Shown: in pieces, positions 51,848 to 61,308 of the stretch
Layout: each line of letters opens with the position of its first letter
Numbering within the stretch: the first letter of the stretch is position 1
Origin: Planctomycetota bacterium
GTDB lineage: Bacteria > Planctomycetota > UBA1135 > UBA2386
Direction of reading: 5' to 3'
Length of the DNA stretch: 64,000 nt
Assembly (NCBI GenBank): GCA_016713175.1
Contig: JADJPQ010000009.1
Span: 62,001 to 126,000, forward strand
The notes under the pieces: model-generated
What the model was told of the DNA's origin: nothing
Seen by the model: the letters and a program-made list of their open reading frames with translations, nothing else
Databases searched by the model: none
Program-made: the position numbers and the translations under genes

Positions 51848-52599
51848 CCGGGTGAGGTTTCTGTGACTTCGGAGCGCAGGCTCCGGACTACGGAATCGAG
51901 TTCCATCGGCATCGGATCGACCATTTCTAGAACCGCACCGGTCGCCGGGTGGCGCATGGTGATGCGATGCAGGTGCAAGAACAGCCGGTCGAGTCCATGC
52001 CGCTGACGGAAGAGCGCATTGATCCTACCCTTGCCATGCGTGGTGTCGCCGATGACATGGCGCCCGCAGTGATTCAAGTGGCGGCGGATCTGGTGATACC
52101 GCCCGGTGAAGATCCGGCAGCGGACCAAAGCGCAGCGGTGGAAGGTCTCCAGTCGGTCGAATGCGGACTTCGCCGCGCGCGCGACACCTTTTTCATCGGT
52201 CAGCGGACGCTCGGAGGTCCAGCTGTCGCCGAGGTCACCGCCGCTGCCCGGCCAGCGCGTCAGCGCCAGGTAGTCCTTGTGGGCCAACGGATCCGACAGA
52301 CTCTGTTGCAACGCCGCCGCCGTCGCGGTCGAGAATGCGAACAGCAGGATCCCCGAAGTGCCACGATCCAGCCGATGGAACGGGTATAGGAACTTGCCGA
52401 GCTGATCGCGCACGACCTGCAGGGCCGCAGGCGCATCCGGATGGTGTTCGTCGCGATGGACCAGGAGCCCGCTCGGCTTGCTGACCGCGACGAAGTCGTC
52501 GTCCCGATGCACGATCCGCAACGGACCCAACGCAGCGGCAGCCGGTGGTGTGGCTGTCGCATCGTCGGGTGCGCGCGGGACATCGGGCACGTCCGCCAT
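51835..52599 (-). CDS. RluA/TruC-family pseudouridine synthase
   Basis: 254 residues. The catalytic aspartate is in HRLDRGTSGILL near 71-82. Other family marks are LRIVHRDDDFVAVSKPSGLL at the start, the GRYHQIRRHLNHCGRHVIGD strand-helix, and RLFLHLHRI near the end. It lacks an S4 domain. It converts a uridine in tRNA or rRNA to pseudouridine; the exact site is unknown. It is the first gene of a three-gene minus-strand operon with the two glycosyltransferases. ATG 52599 is preferred over the longer frame. Confidence 0.92.
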   Translation of the reverse strand: MADVPDVPRAPDDATATPPAAAALGPLRIVHRDDDFVAVSKPSGLLVHRDEHHPDAPAALQVVRDQLGKFLYPFHRLDRGTSGILLFAFSTATAAALQQSLSDPLAHKDYLALTRWPGSGGDLGDSWTSERPLTDEKGVARAAKSAFDRLETFHRCALVRCRIFTGRYHQIRRHLNHCGRHVIGDTTHGKGRINALFRQRHGLDRLFLHLHRITMRHPATGAVLEMVDPMPMELDSVVRSLRSEVTETSPGCSP

Positions 52600-52684
52600 T
52601 GCGGGGCGGCAATCCAACCCCTGGCGGGGTGGGTTGGCAACAACCGCTTGGCCGCCAGAGCCTTCGCCGGCTAGATCAGGCACC

Positions 52685-54196
52685 GTGAACGTCTTCGATA
52701 CCCTCGACCGCGGCGTGGCCGTGGCCGCCGCGTCGCCGGCACTCGTCCAGGACGATCAGGTGTTGTCCTATGCGGTGGCCCGCACCCTGGCATTGGCCGT
52801 GGCCGCCGACCTGCGCCTTCGTGGCATCGGTGCCGGCGATCGTGTCGGCTGCCTGTGCCTGAACTCGATCGAGCACTTCCTCGCCTATCACGCCGTCGCC
52901 GCCGCCGGGGCGATCCTGGTGTCGCTGAACACGCGCCTGGCGATCGGGGAACAACGCGAGATCCTCGGGCATTCCGGCACGACTCTGTTGCTGCACGACG
53001 ACGAACACCGCGAACGAGCGAACGAACTGGCGCCTTGCCTGCGCGCCGGCACCGTCGCGATCGCGGCGGCCATGCGCAGCAAAGCGGCGACGACCGACCT
53101 GCCGATCCGGGCTCCTGCCGACGACACCGCGCACCTCTATTACACCAGCGGCACCACCGGACGACCGAAGGGCGTGATGCTGTCGCACCGCAACGTCGTC
53201 ACCCACGCCGACGCGGCGATCGCCGAACTGGGACTCTGCGCCACCGATCGCTGGGCCCACATCGCCCCGATGTTCCATCTCGCCGACGCCTGGGCAACGT
53301 TCGCGATCAGCGCGGTCGGCGGCACGCACGTGTTCTTGCCGCGTTTCCAACCAGCCCTGGCCCTCGACCTGCTCGCGCATCACCGCATCACGATCACCAA
53401 CCTGGTGCCGACGATGCTGAACCTGATGGTCAAGGAGCCGGATGCCGCCGCCCGGACGTTCGCGCTGCGAACGATGCTGAGCGGCGGCGCGCCGATCGCG
53501 CCGGCCACGGTGCGGCAGATCCTCGCGACGTTCCGGTGCGACTACGTGCAGACCTATGGGATGACCGAGACCAGCCCATACCTGACGCTGAGCCTGTTGA
53601 CCGATGCGGTGCGCGCGTTGCCGCAGAACGAACAGCTGCGGATGAAATGCCGGACCGGCCGGCCGTTCGCCGGGGTCGATCTGCGCGTGGTCGACGATGC
53701 CGGCGTGCCGGTGCCAGCCGACGATCGCACGGTCGGCGAGATCCGCGTGCGCGGCGCCACCGTCACGCCCGGCTATTGGCAGGATCCGGCGGCCACCGCC
53801 GCGGCATTCGATCGCGACGGCTTCCTGTGCACCGGTGACCTCGCGACGCTCGATCGCTTCGGCTACGTCAACATCGTCGATCGCAAGAAGGACGTCATCA
53901 AGACCGGCGGCGAGGCGGTCTACTCGACCGAGGTCGAGAACGTGCTGATGACCCATCCGGCCGTGCTCGAATGCGCGGTCTACGGCACGCCCGAACCGAC
54001 GTGGGGCGAACTGGTCAGCGCCGCGATCGTGCTGCGACCCGGCGCCAAAGCCACGGCCGAAGCGATCATCGCGTTCTGCCGCGACCAGATCGCGCACTAC
54101 AAGGCGCCACGCCGGATCCACTTCCTGGCGACGCTGCCGAAGACCGGCTCGGGCAAGATCCAGAAGCGCCTGCTGCGCGACACCCCCGGCGGCTGA
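52685..54196 (+). CDS. Acyl-CoA synthetase (AMP-forming, ANL superfamily)
   Basis: 503 residues. The P-loop-like A3 motif is YYTSGTTGRPKG near 156-167. Others are TYGMTETSP (A5), GEIRVRGATVTPGYW, the A7 CTGDLATLD, A8 RKKDVIKTGGEAVYSTEVEN, and A10 KTGSGKIQKRLLR with the catalytic lysine. It activates a carboxylic (probably fatty) acid to acyl-CoA. GTG 52685 is the start nearest the family N-terminus. It is divergent from the pseudouridine synthase gene. Confidence 0.93.
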   Translation: MNVFDTLDRGVAVAAASPALVQDDQVLSYAVARTLALAVAADLRLRGIGAGDRVGCLCLNSIEHFLAYHAVAAAGAILVSLNTRLAIGEQREILGHSGTTLLLHDDEHRERANELAPCLRAGTVAIAAAMRSKAATTDLPIRAPADDTAHLYYTSGTTGRPKGVMLSHRNVVTHADAAIAELGLCATDRWAHIAPMFHLADAWATFAISAVGGTHVFLPRFQPALALDLLAHHRITITNLVPTMLNLMVKEPDAAARTFALRTMLSGGAPIAPATVRQILATFRCDYVQTYGMTETSPYLTLSLLTDAVRALPQNEQLRMKCRTGRPFAGVDLRVVDDAGVPVPADDRTVGEIRVRGATVTPGYWQDPAATAAAFDRDGFLCTGDLATLDRFGYVNIVDRKKDVIKTGGEAVYSTEVENVLMTHPAVLECAVYGTPEPTWGELVSAAIVLRPGAKATAEAIIAFCRDQIAHYKAPRRIHFLATLPKTGSGKIQKRLLRDTPGG

Positions 54197-54202
54197 CCGG
54201 AC

Positions 54203-55492
54203 TCACGGCCGGCGCAGCAACACGATCCGATTGCTGTTGGTGCCCTTCTGGTTGTTGTCGATGCCCCAGCAGTTCGCCGTCTTGGTGAACTCCTGTTCGT
54301 TGATCAACACCAGTTCCGGCACGAACCCGGCCGCCGCTGCCGCCGGAATCACCGCCTGCTCCAACCGCACCGACCCGCCCTTGACCTCGCCGACTTCGAA
54401 CGCGACGTGACCGCCGCTGCGGACGACGCGGTGCAGTTCGACGAACACCTGCTGCATCGCCGCCTGCCAACGTTCGACGGTCTTGGCCATCGTGATCGGC
54501 ACCGCATCGCCATCGATGCCGCAGAACCAGCAGCGCAGCCAGTTGTCGGTCGCGTACTGCACGACGTCGAGGAACGGCGGTGACGTGACGACCAGCTGCA
54601 CCGAGCCATCGCCGATCGCCGGCGTCGCCGCCGCCGGCGCGGTGCACAGCACTGCCCGCGGCGCCAGTTCGCGCATCGTCGTGCGCTGCGTATCGGTCAC
54701 GTCGGCCAGCAGGGATCGACTTTTCTTGGCGATGATCTGCTTCACGTCGCGCCGTGGCGGCGTCTGCTGACGCTTCTCGTTGATCTTCTTCTGCGACTGC
54801 ACGGACACCGCCTGGTTGGGCGGCAGCGAATAGACCGAGAAGAACCCCGGCGAGTGTCCGGTCAGGCGGTTGACCGCCACCATCCGGATCCAGTCGTCCA
54901 GACCGTCGCGCCTGCCGTCGGCCTCGCGCGCCAGCAGGTAGTCGCGCAGAGCGCAGATCTCGCGCAGGGTCGCCTCGTGGTAGAAGACCAGCAGTTCCTC
55001 GGGCAACGGCCCGCGATGCTCCAACGGCATCGCCGCCAGCCGTTCGTCGACCTCGCGCTGGGTCGGCGGCGACAACCGCGGTCGCAGCAGCAGCACCGAC
55101 AGCGGGCTGATGTCGTTGGCGTACGGCGCGCGGCCCAGCAGTGCCGCTTCGATCGGGGTGGTGCCACGCCCCGCGAACGGGTCGTAGACGACATCGCCTG
55201 GCCGGGTCAGCCGGCGGATGAAGAACTCCGGCAACTGCGGCTTGAAGCACGCGCGATAGCTGACCTCGTGCAGACCGTGGCCGGCGCGTTGCCCCGCCGT
55301 CCAGAATTCGTTGACGAAGGTGTCGACGACGTGCTTGCGATCGTTGCCGACCGTGGTCGTGAAGATCGTCTTGGTGCCGAACGCCGCAAACTTCGCCAGT
55401 TCTTTCGCCAGCGGCGAACGTCCGGTCGGCTTGTCGCGCAGTTCGGGGAACAGTTCGCGCTGGGCGGTCTTTTCTGGGCGAGCTTCGGGCAC
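54203..55492 (-). CDS. DNA methyltransferase with permuted motif order (motif I before SPPF)
   Basis: About 429 residues. The AdoMet motif I (VVYDPFAGRGTTPIEAALLG) lies near residue 100. Catalytic motif IV (VVTSPPFLDVV) comes much later, near residue 300. SPPF/SPPY is usual for N4-cytosine or N6-adenine amino-methyltransferases. No restriction endonuclease, specificity subunit or helicase is near, so it is a solitary enzyme as seen here. The start is uncertain: GTG 55492 has no good ribosome-binding site, but no ATG lies nearby in a coding-like context. It is divergent from the broken PIN gene. Confidence 0.82.
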   Translation of the reverse strand: MPEARPEKTAQRELFPELRDKPTGRSPLAKELAKFAAFGTKTIFTTTVGNDRKHVVDTFVNEFWTAGQRAGHGLHEVSYRACFKPQLPEFFIRRLTRPGDVVYDPFAGRGTTPIEAALLGRAPYANDISPLSVLLLRPRLSPPTQREVDERLAAMPLEHRGPLPEELLVFYHEATLREICALRDYLLAREADGRRDGLDDWIRMVAVNRLTGHSPGFFSVYSLPPNQAVSVQSQKKINEKRQQTPPRRDVKQIIAKKSRSLLADVTDTQRTTMRELAPRAVLCTAPAAATPAIGDGSVQLVVTSPPFLDVVQYATDNWLRCWFCGIDGDAVPITMAKTVERWQAAMQQVFVELHRVVRSGGHVAFEVGEVKGGSVRLEQAVIPAAAAAGFVPELVLINEQEFTKTANCWGIDNNQKGTNSNRIVLLRRP

Positions 55493-55654
55493 GTCAGGAA
55501 GCCTAAACCAACGAAGCCGCCGGGACGCTACTTGCACAGCCGACGGCCCCTTGACCTTCTCTTGCAGAGCTGGCTCGATGCCGGACTGATCGGCTGCGCC
55601 AAGGACCAGCCGGCCGCCTGAGCACGAATCGCGAACACAGGAACGGTTTCGGGC

Positions 55655-56085
55655 GTGGTTGAGCACCAGACCGACCTCGTCTTGCTGGATACCGGTCCGC
55701 TGGTCGCGCTGTTGTCCGCGAACGACCAGGCCCACCAGGCGTGCCACGACGTGCTGGCCACCCTGCGCAGGCCGCCAGTGACCTGCTGGCCAGTCTTGAC
55801 CGAGGCCGCGTGGCTCTTGCGCCACGATGACAACGCAGTTGCTCGCCTGCTCACGAGTGTGACGAGCGGGGTGTTCGAGGTCGCGCCGCTGGCCCCGAGC
55901 GCGGGCGCGTGGATGGCGGCGTTGCTTCTCGCTACCGCGACGCGCGACCGGACCTGGCCGACATGGCGCTGATGTTCCTGGCCGAACAACGGGGGCTGGA
56001 CACGGTCTTCACGCTCGATCGCCGCGACTTCTCGATCCACCGGACCACTGCAGGCCGGGCGCTGCACCTCCGGCCCGAAGCCTGA
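55655..56085 (+). pseudogene. PIN-domain toxin (VapC-like) split by a frameshift
   Basis: The first frame, from GTG 55655, reads LVLLDTGPLVALLSANDQAH, then WPVLTEAAWLLRHDDNAVAR. It runs out of frame near 55925 and stops at 55972. A second frame picks up the missing part: YRDARPDLADMALMFLAEQ, then DTVFTLDRRDFSIHRTT, ending at 56085. Together they give a normal roughly 143-residue PIN domain with the four acidic residues (D in LLDTG, E in LTEAA, D in DLADM, D in TLDRRD). A 1-base deletion explains the break. It could be a real inactivation or a sequence error. Confidence 0.85.
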
Positions 56086-56205
56086 ACGTCGCCGCCCCTC
56101 GCACGACCGCGCGGAGCGGAACTGCCCTTCAGAACGGAACGATCCCGTGCCGAGAGTCCTTGACAGCCTGTTCTCCACAAGACTAACAAGGCGCCCCACC
56201 ACTCC

Positions 56206-58893
56206 ATGGCCAGCAGCAAGAAGCAGGGCAAGCCCCTCGTGATCGTCGAGTCGCCCGCCAAGGCCCGCACGATCGCCAAGTTCCTCGGCGACGACTATCG
56301 CATCGAGGCGAGCATCGGCCACATCCGCGATCTGCCCGGTGACGCCAGCGAGGTTCCGGCCGCGCTGAAGAAGGAGAAGTGGGCCAAGCTCGGCATCGAT
56401 GTCGAACACGACTTCAAGCCGCTCTACGTGGTCCCGGCCGACAAGCAGGACCACCTGAAGAAGCTGCGCGCGGCCGTCAAGGAAGCCGGTGTCCTGTTCC
56501 TGGCAACAGATGAAGACCGCGAGGGCGAGTCGATTTCCTGGCACCTGCTGCAAGAACTGCAGCCCAAGTGCGAGATCAAGCGGCTGGTGTTCCACGAGAT
56601 CACCAAGTCCGCGATCCTGGAAGCGCTCGAGCACCCGCGCGAGATCGACATGGACCTGGTCGAGGCCCAGGAGACCCGCCGGCTGGTCGATCGGCTGTAC
56701 GGCTACACCGTGTCGCCGCTGCTGTGGAAGAAGGTGCGACCGAAGCTGTCGGCCGGACGCGTGCAGAGCGTCGCGGTGCGCCTGATCGTCGAACGGGAGC
56801 GCGAACGGATGCGCTTCAAGCCCGCCGACTACTGGAGCCTGGAAGCCGTGTTCGCCGGCACCGGCGGCGACAAGACGCCGTTCGTCGCCAACCTGCAGAA
56901 CCTGGATGGCAAGCGCGTGGCCCAAGGCCGCGACTTCGACCCGGACACCGGTACTCTGGCCGCGACCGACAAGGCGATCGTGCTGCTCGGCGAACAACAG
57001 GCCGTCGGTCTGGCCCAGTTGTTGGCGGGCCAGCAGGCCCTGGTCACCGATGTCGAGCAGAAGCCGTACGTGGAACGCCCCTACCCGCCGTTCACGACCT
57101 CGACGCTGCAGCAGGAGGCGGCACGCAAGCTGCGCTTTGGCGCGCAACGGACGATGCGCGCGGCGCAGCGCTTGTACGAAAGCGGCTGGATCACCTACAT
57201 GCGCACCGATTCGACGACGCTGAGCGCCCAGGCGCTCGACGCCGCGCGGGCGCTGATCGGTCGCGAGTTCGGCCCGCAGTACCTGCCGGATGCGCCGCGC
57301 CAGTACCAGACCAAGGTCCGCAACGCGCAGGAAGCGCACGAGGCGATCCGGCCGGCGGGCAGCGAGTTCCCGCATCCGTCGACGCTCGCCGGCGATCTCG
57401 GCGAAGACGAGCGCAAGGTCTACGACCTGATCTGGCGGCGCACGGTGGCCTGCCAGATGAAGGACGCCCGCGGCCAGCGCACCACGATGGTGCTGGAGAT
57501 GGACGGCGGGCAGCACGGCAAGGCGCGCTTTTCGGCCACTGGCAAGACCATCGAGTTCCCCGGCTACCGGCTCGCCTACGTCGAGGATCTCGACGACGCC
57601 GATGCCGAACTGGCGGAGAGCGAACGCGTGTTGCCCGACCTGAAGACCGGCCAGGCCGCCGCCGCCACCGAATTGAAGCCCGAAGGGCACACCACGCAGC
57701 CGCCGTCGCGCATCACCGAAGCCGGCCTGATCAAGGAACTGGAAGCGCGCGGCATCGGCCGCCCGAGCACCTACGCCGCGATCATCGAGACGATCGTCCG
57801 CCGCGAATACGTGTTCAAGAAGGGCACGGCGCTGATCCCGACGTTCACCGCCTTCGCGGTCGTCGATCTGCTGCATCAGTATCTGGGCTGGCTGGTCGAC
57901 TACCAGTTCACCGCCCAGATGGAGGACGATCTCGACGAGATCTCCAACGGCCGGGCGCGGCGGCTCGACTACCTGAAACACTTCTTCCTGGGCAACGGCA
58001 CGCCCGGCCTGCGCGATCGCGTGACCGGCGTCGACAAGGACATCGATCCGCGCAAGATCTGTTCGTTGCCGCTGGGCGTCAACCAGAAGGGCGAGACCGT
58101 CGAAGTCCGCGTCGGCCGCTACGGGCCGTTCCTGTCGTGTGGCGATCAGCGCGTCAGCGTGCCGGACGAGACGTCACCGGACGAGATGACGCTGTTGAAG
58201 GCCATCGAACTGCTGCAGAAGGGCGGCGACGGGCCGAAGGTGCTCGGCACCCACCCGGACCTCGACCTGCCGGTCTACCTGAAGAACGGCCGCTTCGGGC
58301 CGTACTTCCAGCTCGGCGAGGCCATGGCGGGCGGCAAGAAGAAGGCCGAGAAGCCGAAGATGGCGTCGCTGCTGAAGGGCATGGACCCGGAGACCGTGAC
58401 CCTGGCCGACGCGTTGGCGGTGCTTTCGCTGCCGCGGACCGTCGGCGTCGCCAGGCACCCCGAGTCCGGCCAGGACGAACCGATCCTGGCGACGAACGGC
58501 AAGTTCGGGCCCTACATGAAGTGGGGGAAGGACACGCGCAGCATCCCCGGGGACGACACGCCGCTGACGATCACGTTGGCCGCGGCGCTGCTGATCTTCG
58601 CCCAACCCAAGGCCGGCGGTCGCGGCCGGCAGGGCGGCGCATCGGCGCAGAAGGTGCTGAAGGAGATGGGCGCGCATCCGGAATCCGGCGTCATCGTCAA
58701 GCTGCTGGATGGCCGCTATGGCCCGTACGTGACCGATGGCACGACCAACGCGTCGCTGCCCAAGGACGAGGACGTCGCGGCGTTCACGCTGCAGCGCGCC
58801 ATCGACCTGCTGCAGGCGCGCGCGAGCAAGGGCCCGGCCAGGAAGAAGGCTGGGCGCCGCAAACCGGCCAAGACCGCCGCCAAGGCGAAGTGA
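56206..58893 (+). CDS. topA: DNA topoisomerase I
   Basis: 895 residues. The Toprim domain opens VIVESPAKARTIAKFLG and has FLATDEDREGESISWHL. The active-site tyrosine lies in SGWITYMRTDSTTLS near 331. RPKLSAGRVQSVAVRLIVER and RPSTYAAIIETI are also present. The C-terminus has no zinc-finger cysteines; instead four repeats carry a GPY/GPF signature (GRYGPFLSCG, NGRFGPYFQLG, NGKFGPYMKWG, DGRYGPYVTDG). The tail is Lys/Ala-rich. It relaxes negatively supercoiled DNA using Mg2+. No start ambiguity. Confidence 0.97.
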   Translation: MASSKKQGKPLVIVESPAKARTIAKFLGDDYRIEASIGHIRDLPGDASEVPAALKKEKWAKLGIDVEHDFKPLYVVPADKQDHLKKLRAAVKEAGVLFLATDEDREGESISWHLLQELQPKCEIKRLVFHEITKSAILEALEHPREIDMDLVEAQETRRLVDRLYGYTVSPLLWKKVRPKLSAGRVQSVAVRLIVERERERMRFKPADYWSLEAVFAGTGGDKTPFVANLQNLDGKRVAQGRDFDPDTGTLAATDKAIVLLGEQQAVGLAQLLAGQQALVTDVEQKPYVERPYPPFTTSTLQQEAARKLRFGAQRTMRAAQRLYESGWITYMRTDSTTLSAQALDAARALIGREFGPQYLPDAPRQYQTKVRNAQEAHEAIRPAGSEFPHPSTLAGDLGEDERKVYDLIWRRTVACQMKDARGQRTTMVLEMDGGQHGKARFSATGKTIEFPGYRLAYVEDLDDADAELAESERVLPDLKTGQAAAATELKPEGHTTQPPSRITEAGLIKELEARGIGRPSTYAAIIETIVRREYVFKKGTALIPTFTAFAVVDLLHQYLGWLVDYQFTAQMEDDLDEISNGRARRLDYLKHFFLGNGTPGLRDRVTGVDKDIDPRKICSLPLGVNQKGETVEVRVGRYGPFLSCGDQRVSVPDETSPDEMTLLKAIELLQKGGDGPKVLGTHPDLDLPVYLKNGRFGPYFQLGEAMAGGKKKAEKPKMASLLKGMDPETVTLADALAVLSLPRTVGVARHPESGQDEPILATNGKFGPYMKWGKDTRSIPGDDTPLTITLAAALLIFAQPKAGGRGRQGGASAQKVLKEMGAHPESGVIVKLLDGRYGPYVTDGTTNASLPKDEDVAAFTLQRAIDLLQARASKGPARKKAGRRKPAKTAAKAK

Positions 58894-58909
58894 TCGGCAA
58901 CGGGTAGTC

Positions 58910-58954
58910 GGCGGCAGTTCAATGGGCGGCAGTGCAATCGGCGGCAGTGCAATC
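58910..58954 (+). repeat. 15-bp tandem repeat, three units
   Basis: GGCGGCAGTTCAATG (58910-58924) is followed by two identical units GGCGGCAGTGCAATC (58925-58939 and 58940-58954) and then a degenerate start (GGCCGCAACGG). The array fills most of the gap between topA and the hybrid kinase gene and is non-coding on both strands as far as I can tell. It may be polymorphic in copy number. Confidence 0.8.
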
Positions 58955-59023
58955 GGCCGCAACGGCGGCTGCCGATTCGCGCCCGGACTCTAAGATCCGC
59001 CGGCCTCGCGATCGTCGCGCCCA

Positions 59024-60886
59024 GTGCTGCTCCAACATCCCAACGCCGAGACCATCTGGATCGCCAACGCGTCCGCCTGGGCCATCACCGGCCTGGCGCT
59101 GGGGCTCGTGCTGTGGCAACTGTGGCACATCCAGCGGCGTCCGTTCGTGCGTTACTGGTCGATCAGCTGGCTGTGCTTCACGGTGGCCCACTGCGCGTCG
59201 GGCCTGGTGACGCCCGCGTTGCTGAACCTGCCCCCTACTTCGATGGCGCGAACGGCCCTGTCGGCGTTGTCGCAGATCGGGTTCTACCTGCAAGCGGCCC
59301 TGCTGCTGCTCGGCACGCACATGCTGCACGGCGGCCGGACGTTGTCGCGGCGTCACCAGCAGTTGCTTCTGGGTCTCCTTGCGGTCATCGGCACGGCGAT
59401 CGCCGTCGGCACCGCCAGCGATGCGGTCGCGCGCGAACAGCGGATGCTGTGGCGCGTCGGCCTGCGCTGCCTGATCACCGGCCTCGCCTTCGTCGTCGCC
59501 GGTGTGCTCCTGCTCCGCGATGCGCGCGGGCGCAGCATCGGTCGCGGCCTGGCAGCGGTCAGCATGGCGATCTACGGGCTGCTGTTGCTGTCCTACTTCG
59601 GCTACTTCGGCACTGCTTGGTGGTACGAACTCACCGCCGGCTACGTCAACTACACCGGCTCGATCGACACCCTGGTGCAGTGCCTGATCGGACTCGGCCT
59701 GGTGATCTGGGCGCTCGAACAACAGCGGGACGAGACCATCGCCCAGGGCAAGACGCTCGCCGAACGCACCCTCGAACTGGCCCAGTCCCAGAAGATGGAG
59801 GCGATCGGGCGCCTTGCCGGCGGCGTCGCCCACGACTTCAACAACCTGCTGACCGTGATCGTCGCCAATGCCGAGAGCCTGCTGCAGCGGCCTTGGTTGG
59901 ACCGCGAGGGGCAGGACACCGTGCAGGAGATGCGGCAGGCGGCGTTGCATGCCGCCAAACTGACTTCGCAGTTGCTGACCCTGTCGCGCAATCGACCGGG
60001 CGGCGCGAAGGTCCAGGACCTGAACCGCGCGGTGACCGAGATCGGCCAGATGCTGCGCCGGCTGATCGGCGAGAACGTGCGACTGCAGTCGCAGCTGGCG
60101 CCGGCACCGTGTCGGATCGAGTTGGTGCGTGGTCAGCTCGAGCAGGTGTTGCTGAACCTGATCGTCAACGCCCGCGACGCGATCCCCGGTCAAGGTGCCA
60201 TCGCGATCACGACCGAACTGGTCGACGGTCCGCCGCGGCGCGTGCGGCTGGCCGTACACGACGACGGTATGGGCATGACCGATGAGGTCCGTGCCCACGC
60301 TTTCGAGCCGTTCTTCACGACACGGCCCGGCCAGGGCAATGGGCTCGGTCTGGCGTCGGTGTACGGGATCGTGCAACAGTCTGGCGGCACCGTCGGCATC
60401 GACAGCGCTCCGGGCCGTGGCACGACGATCACGATCGAGTGGCCGGAAGCGACCGGGCCGACCGACGACAACGACTCCGGCACCACAACGCCACCGCGGG
60501 CCGAAACCGGTACCACCGTGCTGCTGGCCGAAGACGATCCGATGGTGCGGGCCGTGACGCAACGCACGTTGCTCACCGCCGGCTACACGGTGCTGGTCGC
60601 AGCAGACACCGCCGCAACGATCGAATTGGCGCGGCTACATCCCGGCCCGATCCACGTGCTGCTGACCGACATCGTGATGCCGGGGCACAGCGGACCAGAA
60701 CTGGCGGTCGAGATCCGCCGGCTCCGCCCTGACACCGAGATCCTGTTCATGTCAGGATATGTGGATGCCGGCAGTCAGCGTTTGATACCCGATGACACGC
60801 CATTGTTGGCCAAGCCGTTCACACGGCAGGATCTGCTGACGTTCTTGCAGCGACACAGCCGGCACGCTCGCGTTACACCCTCGTGA
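59024..60886 (+). CDS. Membrane hybrid histidine kinase
   Basis: 620 residues. Seven or so membrane helices fill about 15-240 (WAITGLALGLVLWQLW, QAALLLLGTHML, LLLGLLAVIGTAIAV and others), forming a 7TM-like sensor. The kinase core follows, with the H box in VAHDFNNLLTVIVANAES, N box (LIVNARDAI), G1 (VHDDGMGM), F (FEPFFTT) and G2 (GQGNGLGLAS). A C-terminal receiver starts TVLLAEDDPMVRAVTQ with phosphoacceptor in LLTDIVMPGHSG. The start is GTG 59024. It should pass phosphate to a further partner not seen nearby. Confidence 0.9.
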   Translation: MLLQHPNAETIWIANASAWAITGLALGLVLWQLWHIQRRPFVRYWSISWLCFTVAHCASGLVTPALLNLPPTSMARTALSALSQIGFYLQAALLLLGTHMLHGGRTLSRRHQQLLLGLLAVIGTAIAVGTASDAVAREQRMLWRVGLRCLITGLAFVVAGVLLLRDARGRSIGRGLAAVSMAIYGLLLLSYFGYFGTAWWYELTAGYVNYTGSIDTLVQCLIGLGLVIWALEQQRDETIAQGKTLAERTLELAQSQKMEAIGRLAGGVAHDFNNLLTVIVANAESLLQRPWLDREGQDTVQEMRQAALHAAKLTSQLLTLSRNRPGGAKVQDLNRAVTEIGQMLRRLIGENVRLQSQLAPAPCRIELVRGQLEQVLLNLIVNARDAIPGQGAIAITTELVDGPPRRVRLAVHDDGMGMTDEVRAHAFEPFFTTRPGQGNGLGLASVYGIVQQSGGTVGIDSAPGRGTTITIEWPEATGPTDDNDSGTTTPPRAETGTTVLLAEDDPMVRAVTQRTLLTAGYTVLVAADTAATIELARLHPGPIHVLLTDIVMPGHSGPELAVEIRRLRPDTEILFMSGYVDAGSQRLIPDDTPLLAKPFTRQDLLTFLQRHSRHARVTPS

Positions 60887-60970
60887 AGCCGTTGCCGCGG
60901 GACACGTTCCGTACGTGTTGAGCTGCCTCGCCATGGCGGCGCAGGGTGAGCAGGCCAAGTCTCCCCCGGC

Positions 60971-61141
60971 ATGCTCGATCCGACATCCGACGACTCGTTG
61001 GTGCGTTCTTGTCTAGCCGAGATCCACACGACGCTCCGGATTCCGGAGAGCGATGCCACCACTCGCGGTCTCTTCGAAGTCCTGCAGCGCGTTCATCGCG
61101 GCGCATCGGCGGAGCTGTTGCAGCGCAGCAGACGCACATGA
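60971..61141 (+). CDS. Possible small hypothetical protein (56 aa), low confidence
   Basis: The frame reads MLDPTSDDSLVRSCLAEIHT, then helical sequence ending LLQRSRRT. It has no recognisable family or motif. Its TGA stop overlaps a second small frame's ATG (61138), a pairing seen often in this genome, which gives weak support. A decayed gene is as likely. Confidence 0.25.
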   Translation: MLDPTSDDSLVRSCLAEIHTTLRIPESDATTRGLFEVLQRVHRGASAELLQRSRRT

Positions 61142-61308
61142 ACGAACAACTGCACCAGCTGGTCGACACGGTCATCGTGCAGCGGCAGACCACCACCCGA
61201 ACCCGGGTGGACGGGATGCGGGCAAGAACGACGCGAAGCGACGGCAATTCCTGTCGACCGCTGACGACCGGCAACACTTCTTGGCCGGCTGCCATGGCTG
61301 GCCGATGA
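61138..61308 (+). CDS. Possible small hypothetical protein (56 aa), low confidence
   Basis: The start MNEQLHQLVDTVIVQRQTTT looks helical, but the second half is a low-complexity Arg/Thr/Ser sequence that is unlike nearby coding sequence. It overlaps the previous small frame as ATGA. There is no homology evidence and I would not rely on it. Confidence 0.2.
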   Translation: MNEQLHQLVDTVIVQRQTTTRTRVDGMRARTTRSDGNSCRPLTTGNTSWPAAMAGR

